Of a stretch of DNA of 64,000 nt, positions 17,881-24,972 are shown in pieces. The position numbers and the translations under genes were made by a program. Source of the stretch: Collinsella aerofaciens (GTDB lineage: Bacteria; Actinomycetota; Coriobacteriia; Coriobacteriales; Coriobacteriaceae); the NCBI GenBank assembly GCA_008668235.1, contig RQCP01000043.1:76197-140196 (forward strand), given 5' to 3'. The first letter of the stretch is position 1. Every line of letters begins with the position of its first letter. The notes below the pieces were generated by a model. The model saw only the letters and a list, made by a program, of their open reading frames with translations, did no database searches and was not told the DNA's origin.

Positions 17881-19134
17881 ATGCCGCAGGAACACGATCT
17901 GTTTGATGACATTATCGAGATCAGCAAGGGTTTCGACTTTCTAAAAAACCCGCTTGGCGGTGTGACCGATGCGCTCGATCCGTCGGCGCCGCAGTGGAAT
18001 CCTGCCGACTACAAGGAGCGTCCGCGTGGCAACACCATTCCGTGCCTGACCTGCAAAAACGAAAAGAGCAGCTGCACCGCGTGCATGGACGTTTGCCCGG
18101 TCGACGCTATCGAGGTCGAGGAAGACGCTATCGAGATCCTCGACTCCTGTCGCAAGTGCGGCCTGTGCGCCGCTGCCTGTCCGACCGAGGCGATCATTTC
18201 GCCGCGCCTGGCGCCCAAAAACCTGTATGACGATATCGTCTCTGCTGCTACGAGCCACGAGACCGCCTACGTCACCTGCACGCGCGCCCTCAAGCGCATG
18301 CCGCGCGAAAACGAGGTCGTCGTTGCCTGCGTGGGCGATATTACGGCCGAGACCTGGTTCTCGGTACTGGCGGACTATCCCAACGTGAGTGTGTACCTGC
18401 CGTTGGGTGTGTGCGATAAATGCCGCAACACCGGTGGTGAGGACATTCTGGGCGAGGCCATTGCTACCGCCGAGGAGTGGGCGGGCACGGGCATGGGTCT
18501 GGAGGTCGATCCCAAGAGCCTCAAGTGCCATAAGCGCCGCGAGTACGAGCGCAAGGAGTACATGGAAAAGATCGCCCGCACCACTGGCCTTACCGTGACC
18601 AAGCTCAACCCGGCAACGGCGGCGCTGGCCTCGGTGACGCAGAAACTCAAAGCCCACCGCCACCAGATTACCCAGTTGGAGCGCACGCTCAACACCATGT
18701 GCGGCACCACGACGACCAAGCGTCGCCGTACGCTTACGCACGGTCGCCAGCTGGTGCTCTCGACGCTGCAGAACCACCCCGAGCTTGCCCAGAACATGCA
18801 GGTGAGCACGCCGGAATGCGATTTTGACAAGTGTACGTCGTGCGGCGAGTGCGTCAACGTGTGCCCCACGTTTGCCTGCGATTTGGTGGGAAGCGGTCGC
18901 TTTGCACTGGAGTCCACGTATTGCCTAGGTTGCGGAGCCTGCGTCAAGGTGTGCCCCGAGCATGCGCTCAAGCTGGTCGAGCACGATGCGTCCAATCTGG
19001 TCGTTGTCGACCCCGAGGCCGAGGAAAAGGCCGCTCAGAAGGCCAAGGCCCACGAGGAGGCCGAGAAGGTCAAGGCCGAGGCAAAGGCCAAGCTTGACAA
19101 GATGCTCGATCAGGTGGAGAAGCTCGCGGACTAG
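17881..19134 (+). CDS. Polyferredoxin-like 4Fe-4S protein of unknown role
   Basis: A 417-residue cytoplasmic protein with a GGGAGGGG ribosome binding site. An N-terminal ferredoxin pair has an atypical first cluster (CLTCKNEKSSCTACMDVCP) and a regular second one (CRKCGLCAAACP). A C-terminal pair is regular (CTSCGECVNVCP, CLGCGACVKVCP). The middle has extra cysteines (CVGDITAETW, GVCDKCRNTGG) and a helical stretch. A charged Lys/Glu/Ala coiled-coil tail ends it. It could shuttle electrons or scaffold a redox complex, but the partner is not visible nearby. Confidence 0.8.
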   Translation: MPQEHDLFDDIIEISKGFDFLKNPLGGVTDALDPSAPQWNPADYKERPRGNTIPCLTCKNEKSSCTACMDVCPVDAIEVEEDAIEILDSCRKCGLCAAACPTEAIISPRLAPKNLYDDIVSAATSHETAYVTCTRALKRMPRENEVVVACVGDITAETWFSVLADYPNVSVYLPLGVCDKCRNTGGEDILGEAIATAEEWAGTGMGLEVDPKSLKCHKRREYERKEYMEKIARTTGLTVTKLNPATAALASVTQKLKAHRHQITQLERTLNTMCGTTTTKRRRTLTHGRQLVLSTLQNHPELAQNMQVSTPECDFDKCTSCGECVNVCPTFACDLVGSGRFALESTYCLGCGACVKVCPEHALKLVEHDASNLVVVDPEAEEKAAQKAKAHEEAEKVKAEAKAKLDKMLDQVEKLAD

Positions 19135-19205
19135 TCAGCGAGCTCTATCTCTGCTTCATTTGCGCCGCCGCGGTGTCCGGATTCGCCCGGATGCTGCGGC
19201 GGCGC

Positions 19206-19211
19206 TATACT
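19206..19211 (+). promoter_or_regulatory. Probable -10 box for ychF
   Basis: TATACT lies 38 bases before the GTG start of ychF, in the gap after the polyferredoxin gene. The -35 region is weak. Confidence 0.4.
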
Positions 19212-19248
19212 TATGCAGTTTGAAGTACCTGTATCAAAAGGAGCTGTC

Positions 19249-20325
19249 GTGTCCCTTTCCATCGGTATCGTGGGCCTGCCCAACGTGGGCAAGTCGACGC
19301 TGTTCACCGCGCTTACCAAAAAGACCGGCCTTGCCGCCAACTACCCGTTTGCCACGATCGACCCCAACGTGGGTATCGTCGACGTGCCCGATAGCCGCTT
19401 GCAAAAGCTTGCCGACATCGTTAACCCGGGTCGTATTGTGCCGGCGACGGTCGAGTTCGTCGACATCGCAGGTCTGGTGAAGGGCGCTAACGAGGGCGAG
19501 GGCCTGGGCAACCAGTTCCTGGCCAACATTCGCGAGACCGATGCCATCTGCGAGGTCGTGCGCTACTTTAAGGATCCCAACGTCATGCGTGAGGTGGGCC
19601 GCACGGGCGAGTTCGTCGACCCCGCCGGCGATGCCGACACCATCATGACCGAGCTCATCCTGGCCGACATGGGCACGCTCGAGAAGCAGCTGCCTAAGCT
19701 CGAGAAGGAGGCCAAGCGTGACAAGGAGCTCATGCCCAAGTTCGAGGTCGCCAAGCGCCTGCTTGCCTGGCTCAACGAGGGCAAGCGCGCCGCATCCATG
19801 GAGATGACCGACGAGGAGCGTGCCGCCGCCAAGGGGCTGTTCCTGCTCACCATGAAGCCCATCCTGTATGTGGCCAACGTGGACGAGGATATGCTCAACG
19901 ACGACCTGGCGCCCATCGATGGCGTCAAGCCGTTGCCCATCTGCGCCAAGATTGAGGCCGAGCTTTCCGAGCTCGATCCCGAGGACGCCGCCGACTACCT
20001 GGAGAGCCTGGGCCTGGAACAGCCCGGTCTGGACGTGCTCGCGCAGGCGGCCTATAAGCTGCTCGGTCTGCAGTCGTTCTTTACGGCCGGCGAGATGGAG
20101 GTCAAGGCCTGGACGGTTCGTCAGGGCGCGACCGCCCCGCAGGCCGCCGGCGTCATCCACACCGATTTTGAGCGCGGCTTTATTAAGGCCGAGGTCATTG
20201 GCTATGACGACTACATCGAGCTCGGCGGTGAGCAGGGCGCCAAGGCCGCCGGCAAACTGCGTATTGAGGGCAAGGACTATGTCATGGCCGATGGCGACGT
20301 CGTGCACTTCCGCTTTAACGTGTAA
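19249..20325 (+). CDS. ychF: Redox-regulated ATPase/GTPase of the YchF/Obg family
   Basis: A 358-residue P-loop protein. The GTG at 19249 (VSLSIGIVGLPNVGKST) sits seven bases after AAAGGAG and matches the usual N-terminus. G1 is GLPNVGKSTLF, G3 is DIAGLVKGA, and the G4-like site is NVDE instead of NKxD, as in YchF proteins that prefer ATP. A coiled coil lies at about 125-200 and a TGS domain at the C-terminus (KAWTVRQGATAPQAAGVIHTDFERGFI). The protein binds ribosomes and affects translation and stress responses. Confidence 0.95.
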   Translation: MSLSIGIVGLPNVGKSTLFTALTKKTGLAANYPFATIDPNVGIVDVPDSRLQKLADIVNPGRIVPATVEFVDIAGLVKGANEGEGLGNQFLANIRETDAICEVVRYFKDPNVMREVGRTGEFVDPAGDADTIMTELILADMGTLEKQLPKLEKEAKRDKELMPKFEVAKRLLAWLNEGKRAASMEMTDEERAAAKGLFLLTMKPILYVANVDEDMLNDDLAPIDGVKPLPICAKIEAELSELDPEDAADYLESLGLEQPGLDVLAQAAYKLLGLQSFFTAGEMEVKAWTVRQGATAPQAAGVIHTDFERGFIKAEVIGYDDYIELGGEQGAKAAGKLRIEGKDYVMADGDVVHFRFNV

Positions 20326-20336
20326 GGGCGACGCAT

Positions 20337-20720
20337 ATGTTTAAATACGGCAAAAAAGCTGGCTACATGGGTATTGCGCTGCTCGTACTTGCGGTGATTC
20401 CGCTGGTGGTTGCAGCGTGTGTTATCCCCAACATTGGCCCCGAGGTGGCAACGAAGTTTAACGCAGCCGGCGAGGTGACGCGCTGGGGTAAGAGCTACGA
20501 GCTGCTGGCACTGCCGGTGCTCAACCTACTGCTGAGCGTGGCGACGTACTTTACGGCGGGACGCCAGGCTAAAAACAATGATGACTCCGCCGCCATGGCG
20601 CGCATCGTGTGCGAACGCTACCTGCGCAACGGTTGCATCACGGGTGTGTTCCTCAACGTGATCAACGTTTACTTTATGTACTCGGCGATTACCGGAACGG
20701 GCTTTGGCTTTGGTTTCTAG
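20337..20720 (+). CDS. Small membrane protein with DUF1648-like motif
   Basis: A 127-residue protein beginning 11 bases after ychF. Three hydrophobic segments are visible (about 10-30, 58-76 and 105-122). Between the first two is IPNIGPEVATKFNAAGEVTRWGKSY, which matches the DUF1648 pattern found in SdpI-like membrane proteins. The gene is short for SdpI-type immunity proteins. A role in envelope stress or bacteriocin resistance is only a guess. It ends nine bases from the convergent gene. Confidence 0.7.
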   Translation: MFKYGKKAGYMGIALLVLAVIPLVVAACVIPNIGPEVATKFNAAGEVTRWGKSYELLALPVLNLLLSVATYFTAGRQAKNNDDSAAMARIVCERYLRNGCITGVFLNVINVYFMYSAITGTGFGFGF

Positions 20721-20729
20721 CTTGTCCTT

Positions 20730-21119
20730 TTAGGCAACGAGTCTGCACACATATTCGATAGCTGCTGCGAGGCCGCCGCTCGATCGTGGTTTAAAGACTG
20801 CATCGGCGGCGGCCTCGTTTTCGTATCCGGCGCCGCGAAGGGCGAGTGCTATGCCGGCTTCTAAAAGGAGCGGCAGGCCGCGTTGGCTGGTTGCGATTAC
20901 GGCAGCCTGATTGAGCGAGCAGCCGTGCGTTTGGCATCGGATGGCAAGTTCACCTCGCGCCGGGCAAGGGACCAGAACGGCGGCGACGCGACTTGATAGC
21001 AATGCAAATGCTGTGCGCTCATCGGGCGAAAGGCATTCAGCTTCAACGACGACGAGCTTGGGCGGCGCGCTGTTTGTGCGAAGCGCGGCTCGGTACATGC
21101 GGACCGAAGAACCCGACAT
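20730..21119 (-). CDS. Hypothetical protein divergent from an XRE regulator
   Basis: The 129-residue protein (MSGSSVRMYRAALRTNSAPP) has an AGGAG site eight bases upstream. I recognise no family. It is soluble, Ala/Leu-rich and has three cysteines (VLVPCPARG, IRCQTHGCSLN). The gene is transcribed away from a small XRE regulator, and a 24-base palindrome lies between their starts. The two are probably co-regulated, perhaps as a toxin-antitoxin-like or stress module. Confidence 0.65.
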   Translation of the reverse strand: MSGSSVRMYRAALRTNSAPPKLVVVEAECLSPDERTAFALLSSRVAAVLVPCPARGELAIRCQTHGCSLNQAAVIATSQRGLPLLLEAGIALALRGAGYENEAAADAVFKPRSSGGLAAAIEYVCRLVA

Positions 21120-21142
21120 AGAAAACTCCTGTGTATTCGGGA

Positions 21143-21166
21143 AAACGTAAACTATAGTTTACGTTT
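21143..21166. promoter_or_regulatory. 24-bp perfect palindromic operator
   Basis: AAACGTAAACTATAGTTTACGTTT at 21143-21166 (two 12-base halves) is a perfect palindrome. It lies 23 bases upstream of the minus gene and 29 bases upstream of the XRE gene. A TATAGT box inside it could serve as a -10 element for the XRE gene, so binding would block the promoter. The likely ligand is the XRE protein encoded at 21196. Confidence 0.75.
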
Positions 21167-21195
21167 ATGTTCGGCTCCATTTCAAACTCGGCTGC

Positions 21196-21414
21196 ATGGA
21201 CGAACGTGCGAAACAGATTCTTGGCAGGCGGGTCGAAGAGACACGCAGGGACCTTGGTATCTCCAAGGTTGATTTTTGTGTGGCGACAGGAATCAGCCGA
21301 CCCTACCTCGACCGAATCGAAGATGGGACGGCAAATTTCACGCTCAAGGTTCTATTTAAGATCGCGCCCGCACTCGGCATGACGGTGTCAGAGCTTCTCG
21401 AGGGTATCGAATAG
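21196..21414 (+). CDS. Small XRE-family transcriptional regulator
   Basis: A 72-residue stand-alone helix-turn-helix protein (MDERAKQILGRRVEETRRDLG). The helix-turn-helix covers about residues 20-45 (ISKVDFCVATGISRPYLDRIEDGTANFTL). It has no additional sensor or dimerisation domain. No clear ribosome binding site precedes the ATG, and the short distance to the putative promoter would allow a near-leaderless message. It probably represses itself and the divergent gene through the 24-base palindrome. Confidence 0.8.
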   Translation: MDERAKQILGRRVEETRRDLGISKVDFCVATGISRPYLDRIEDGTANFTLKVLFKIAPALGMTVSELLEGIE

Positions 21415-21436
21415 GGGATACCCGTCGACAACTGAA

Positions 21437-22450
21437 TTACGCCATCGGGATGCGGTCGTGGTTGACTTGGCTGTAGAACAGGCGCTGGATTTCGGCGGCA
21501 TCGCGTGACTGGCCGAGTGCCCACATGGTTTTGGCCACGAGCGTCTCGGTGGTCATGTCGTCGCCGCGCAGAATGCCCGGATGATCGGCGTAAGCACGGC
21601 CGACCTCATAAACGCCCAGATCGAGGCCCTCTTCGGGGACCTGCGTGGTCATAACGACGGTGCGACCCGAATCGACCCAGCGGAAAATTGCCTCTTGGAA
21701 CGACTCGCCCGACTCACCAAACTCGGGGATACCGCCAATGCCAAAGGTCTCCAGAATCACGGCGTCGTAGCTGTCGGCAAGGGCGTCGAGGATGCCCGGG
21801 TTCTCGCCGGGCGTAAGCTTGAGTACAAATACGCGCGGGTCGATGCTGTCGTAGAAACGCACCGGGTTTTCGCCCTGATGCGTGCCGTGAAGCCCGTTGC
21901 GCACGATGCGGTCGTTGCGGATGTAGGCAATGGGCGGATAGTTGACGCTAATGAACGCGTTAAAGCTCATGGTGCGCTGCTTGCGGGCGCGCGTGCCAGC
22001 AATGGCGACGCCGCCAAACACGATCGAAACGTCGTGCGAATGCTCGTCGAGCGCATAGAGCAGGCTCTGATACAGATTGAGCTTGGCGTCGGTAAAGGGA
22101 TTGCCCATGGGCTTTTGCGAGCCGGTGAGTACGATGGGCTTGGGGCTGTCCTGAACCAGATAGGAAAGTGCTGCCGCGGTGTAGCTCATGGTGTCGGTGC
22201 CGTGCAGAATCACGAAGCCGTCGTGGTCGGCATAACCCTCGACGATGACGTCGCGGATACGCATCCAGTCGCTTGGGCGCATATTGGTGCTGTCGATGTT
22301 CATGGGCTGCACGACGTCGAGCTCGCAGAGGCCCGAGATCTCGGGGACGCTCTGGGCGAGCTCCTCACCGGTCAGGGCGGGGGAGAGGCCGTTGCCGTCC
22401 TCGGTCGATGCGATGGTGCCGCCCGTGGCGATGAGAAGGATGCGCTTCAT
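21437..22450 (-). CDS. ansA: L-asparaginase (type I, cytoplasmic)
   Basis: A 337-residue amidohydrolase converting asparagine to aspartate and ammonia. It starts MKRILLIATGGTIAS, where TGGTIAS carries the first catalytic Thr. The second signature, HGTDTMSYTAAALSYL, holds the Thr-Asp pair of the active site. No signal peptide is present, which fits the cytoplasmic type I enzyme. The ATG at 22450 has a TAGGAAT site; the longer frame upstream lacks family similarity. It stands alone, upstream of and divergent from guaA. Confidence 0.93.
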   Translation of the reverse strand: MKRILLIATGGTIASTEDGNGLSPALTGEELAQSVPEISGLCELDVVQPMNIDSTNMRPSDWMRIRDVIVEGYADHDGFVILHGTDTMSYTAAALSYLVQDSPKPIVLTGSQKPMGNPFTDAKLNLYQSLLYALDEHSHDVSIVFGGVAIAGTRARKQRTMSFNAFISVNYPPIAYIRNDRIVRNGLHGTHQGENPVRFYDSIDPRVFVLKLTPGENPGILDALADSYDAVILETFGIGGIPEFGESGESFQEAIFRWVDSGRTVVMTTQVPEEGLDLGVYEVGRAYADHPGILRGDDMTTETLVAKTMWALGQSRDAAEIQRLFYSQVNHDRIPMA

Positions 22451-22717
22451 GCTGGTATTCCTATCGTATTTGCCGCCGCAGAGGCGGAGTCGTTCGGCAG
22501 TATTGTGGCACAGGGCGTCCAATGTTCAAACGTATTACATCATCTGTAACGTTTGGTAACACTTCAATTGCCGTCAAATAGGGGCCTAGGTCGTGCGTTT
22601 GCCGTGCGCTGATGGCTGCGAGGGGCGAGAAACCCCATATAACGTGTACACTATGAAGGCTATTTTCGTTCATTCACGCGGGTGGGCACCGGCTCCCCGC
22701 CAACAAGAGGGGGAACC

Positions 22718-24316
22718 ATGGATCAAAAGGCTTCCGCAAAGGTCCTCGTACTCGACTTTGGTGCGCAGTACGGTCAGCTCATTGCCCGTCGCGTCCGCGA
22801 CCTCAACGTGTATTCCGAGATCGTCCCCTGCGACATCTCGGCCGACGAGATTCGCGAGATGAACGCCTCTGCGCTCATCCTTTCCGGCGGCCCGGCCTCC
22901 GTGTACGCCGAGGACGCTCCGTCCATCGATCCTGCCATCTTTGACCTGGGCCTTCCCGTCCTGGGCTTCTGCTACGGTCATCAGATCACGGCCGTGACGC
23001 TCGGCGGCAAGGTCGGTCACTCCGAGGTGGGCGAGTACGGCCGCGCCACCATCACGCGCACGGCCGGCGCCAAGCTCTTTAACTCCACGCCTATGGAGCA
23101 GACCGTGTGGATGAGCCACCGCGACGCCGTTTCCGAGGTGCCCGAGGGCTTTACCGTTACCGCCAGCACCGACGTGTGCCCGGTTGCCGCCATGGAGTGC
23201 GTCGAGCGCAAGATTTTCACCACGCAGTTCCACCCCGAGGTCAAGCACTCCGAGTACGGTCAGCAGCTGCTGAGCAACTTCCTGTTTGAGATCTGCGGCC
23301 TGGAGCCCAACTGGAGCATGGACAACCTGGTCGAGACCATGACGGCCGAGTTCCGCGAGAAGGTCGGCGACGACCGCGTGATTCTGGCCCTGTCCGGCGG
23401 CGTCGACTCCTCCGTCGTGGCCGCCCTGGGCGCCCGTGCCGTGGGCAAGCAGATGACCTGCGTGTTCATCAACCACGGCCTGCTGCGCAAGGGCGAGCCC
23501 GAGCAGGTGGAGGAGGTCTTCACCAAGCAGTTTGACGTCGACTTTATCCACGTCCACGCCGAGGACCGTTATGCCGAGCTTCTGGCCGGCGTGACCGAGC
23601 CCGAGGAGAAGCGCCGCATCATCGGTACGCAGTTCTGGAAAGAGTTCTTCGCCGTGGCGCAGCAGCTCGAGACCGACGGCAAGCCGGTCAAGTACCTGGC
23701 CCAGGGCACCATCTACCCCGACATCATCGAGTCCGGCGCTCGCAAGACGGGCGGCAAGACGGCCACCATCAAGAGCCATCACAACCTAATCCCGTTCCCC
23801 GAGGGCGTGCACTTCGACCTCATCGAGCCGCTCGATCACTTCTTTAAGGACGAGGTCCGCGCACTTGGTCTGGCGCTCGGCCTGCCGGGTCATATCGTGT
23901 TCCGTCAGCCCTTCCCGGGCCCGGGTCTGGCCATCCGCATCATCGGCGCGGTCGACAAGGAGAAGCTCGAGATTCTCAAGAACGCCGACGCTATCGTGCG
24001 CGAGGAGCTCGACGCCTACAACCAGCGTCTGTTTGAGCAGACCGGCGAGCGCAACTCCGAGCACAGCTGCTGGCAGTACTTTGCGGTCCTGCCCGACATT
24101 AAGTCCGTCGGCGTTATGGGCGACGAGCGCACCTACCAGCGCCCGATCATCCTGCGCGCCGTCGAGTCCAGCGATGCCATGACCGCCGACTGGGCCAAGC
24201 TGCCCTACGACGTGCTGGCCCGCATCTCCGGCCGCATCGTCGCCGAGGTCCCTGGCGCCAACCGCGTGTGCTACGACATCACGTCCAAGCCGCCCGCGAC
24301 CATCGAGTGGGAATAG
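22718..24316 (+). CDS. guaA: GMP synthase (glutamine-hydrolysing)
   Basis: A 532-residue enzyme that aminates XMP to GMP. The glutaminase domain (about 10-205) has the Cys nucleophile in VLGFCYGHQ and the His/Glu pair in FHPEVKHSEYG. The ATP pyrophosphatase domain (about 220-405) has the LSGGVDSSVVAA loop. The C-terminal dimerisation domain ends DITSKPPATIEWE. The start MDQKASAKVLVLDFG has a GAGGGGGAA site. The last 15 bases serve as an attachment site for the island that follows. Confidence 0.97.
   Translation: MDQKASAKVLVLDFGAQYGQLIARRVRDLNVYSEIVPCDISADEIREMNASALILSGGPASVYAEDAPSIDPAIFDLGLPVLGFCYGHQITAVTLGGKVGHSEVGEYGRATITRTAGAKLFNSTPMEQTVWMSHRDAVSEVPEGFTVTASTDVCPVAAMECVERKIFTTQFHPEVKHSEYGQQLLSNFLFEICGLEPNWSMDNLVETMTAEFREKVGDDRVILALSGGVDSSVVAALGARAVGKQMTCVFINHGLLRKGEPEQVEEVFTKQFDVDFIHVHAEDRYAELLAGVTEPEEKRRIIGTQFWKEFFAVAQQLETDGKPVKYLAQGTIYPDIIESGARKTGGKTATIKSHHNLIPFPEGVHFDLIEPLDHFFKDEVRALGLALGLPGHIVFRQPFPGPGLAIRIIGAVDKEKLEILKNADAIVREELDAYNQRLFEQTGERNSEHSCWQYFAVLPDIKSVGVMGDERTYQRPIILRAVESSDAMTADWAKLPYDVLARISGRIVAEVPGANRVCYDITSKPPATIEWE
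24302..24316 (+). other. Attachment site attL inside the guaA 3' end
   Basis: ATCGAGTGGGAATAG encodes the last residues (IEWE, stop) of GMP synthase. Copies differing at one and three positions occur at 42440-42454 and 57538-57552. The guaA 3' end is a known insertion site of integrative elements. A tyrosine integrase is encoded next to the middle copy. Confidence 0.75.
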
Positions 24317-24330
24317 TAAATAGCCCTTTG

Positions 24331-24364
24331 CGAGGGAGGTCGGAAACGGCCTCCCTCGTTTTTT
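24331..24364 (+). terminator. Intrinsic terminator of guaA
   Basis: CGAGGGAGG and CCTCCCTCG flank a short loop and are followed by six T residues. The terminator lies just inside the island. Confidence 0.9.
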
Positions 24365-24804
24365 ATTTGCCTGCCATGGGCGCGTGTGTGCTGTGGTGTA
24401 TGTGGTACATGCAAACCAGCCACGCAATCTCTCAAGCTGTTTAGCTGGGATTATTGTTTGCTGGTATTTTTTAAAGTGTTTTCAATTACCGAAGCAACGC
24501 TATCAATTTATTTCAATTAATGCTGACCGGCAGATCGCGTCCGCCCGCAAGAGGCCGCTCGGACTGGTACTCAAAATGTACTCACGACGTTTTGAGTATC
24601 GATTTGCTGGTACTCGCAGACGGTAAAAACGACTGTCTACCTCGATATATTCGTTATCCCCAACGATTCGTCAACGAATACTGACTAGTGATTGAGTGAT
24701 GCATGGCTCAAATTTGCATACGTAATTACGTAATTACGTATTCTGAAGTAAAATGATTTCGGTCAATTAAGGAACGTAGAACAGGTCAATTCGGAGGGGC
24801 GATC
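24365..24804. other. AT-rich left end of the island, no gene
   Basis: This 440-base stretch is visibly richer in A and T than the backbone. A dyad TACTCAAAA/TTTTGAGTA lies at about 24570-24600, with further GGTACTC repeats around it. The palindromic operator of the restriction-modification operon is near the end. I see no coding region. The dyads could be integrase arm sites. Confidence 0.5.
24719..24740. promoter_or_regulatory. 22-bp palindromic operator of the R-M operon
   Basis: TACGTAATTACGTAATTACGTA is a perfect palindrome made of three TACGTA units. It ends eight bases before a TAAAAT -10 candidate (24749-24754) and would cover the -35 region. The first gene downstream encodes a small RHH protein, the likely ligand. 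Confidence 0.7.
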
Positions 24805-24972
24805 ATGGAGGAAGATCAGGCTGTTCATGCCGAAAGGGAGCTAGATAAGTTCACGCTCTCGATAACCCGCGAGGATAAGCGGGCTCTTAAGTCCTATGCC
24901 GCGCGCCAGGATAAGACGGTGGCTAAAGTCCTGCGCGAATGGATTGACGAGAAGTGCAAGGGGGAGAAGTGA
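24805..24972 (+). CDS. Small ribbon-helix-helix protein, first gene of the R-M operon
   Basis: A 55-residue protein (MEEDQAVHAERELDKF) with a CGGAGGGG ribosome binding site. FTLSITREDKRALKSYAARQ followed by KTVAKVLREWIDEKC fits the beta strand plus two helices of Arc/CopG-type DNA-binding proteins. Its stop overlaps the mod start (TGATG), so the two are co-translated. It probably acts as autorepressor of the restriction-modification operon through the palindrome at 24719-24740, comparable to controller proteins of type II systems but of a different fold. Confidence 0.7.
   Translation: MEEDQAVHAERELDKFTLSITREDKRALKSYAARQDKTVAKVLREWIDEKCKGEK

Noticed and set aside
22530..22717. Purine riboswitch upstream of guaA
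   Set aside because: None of the conserved purine riboswitch core segments are present.
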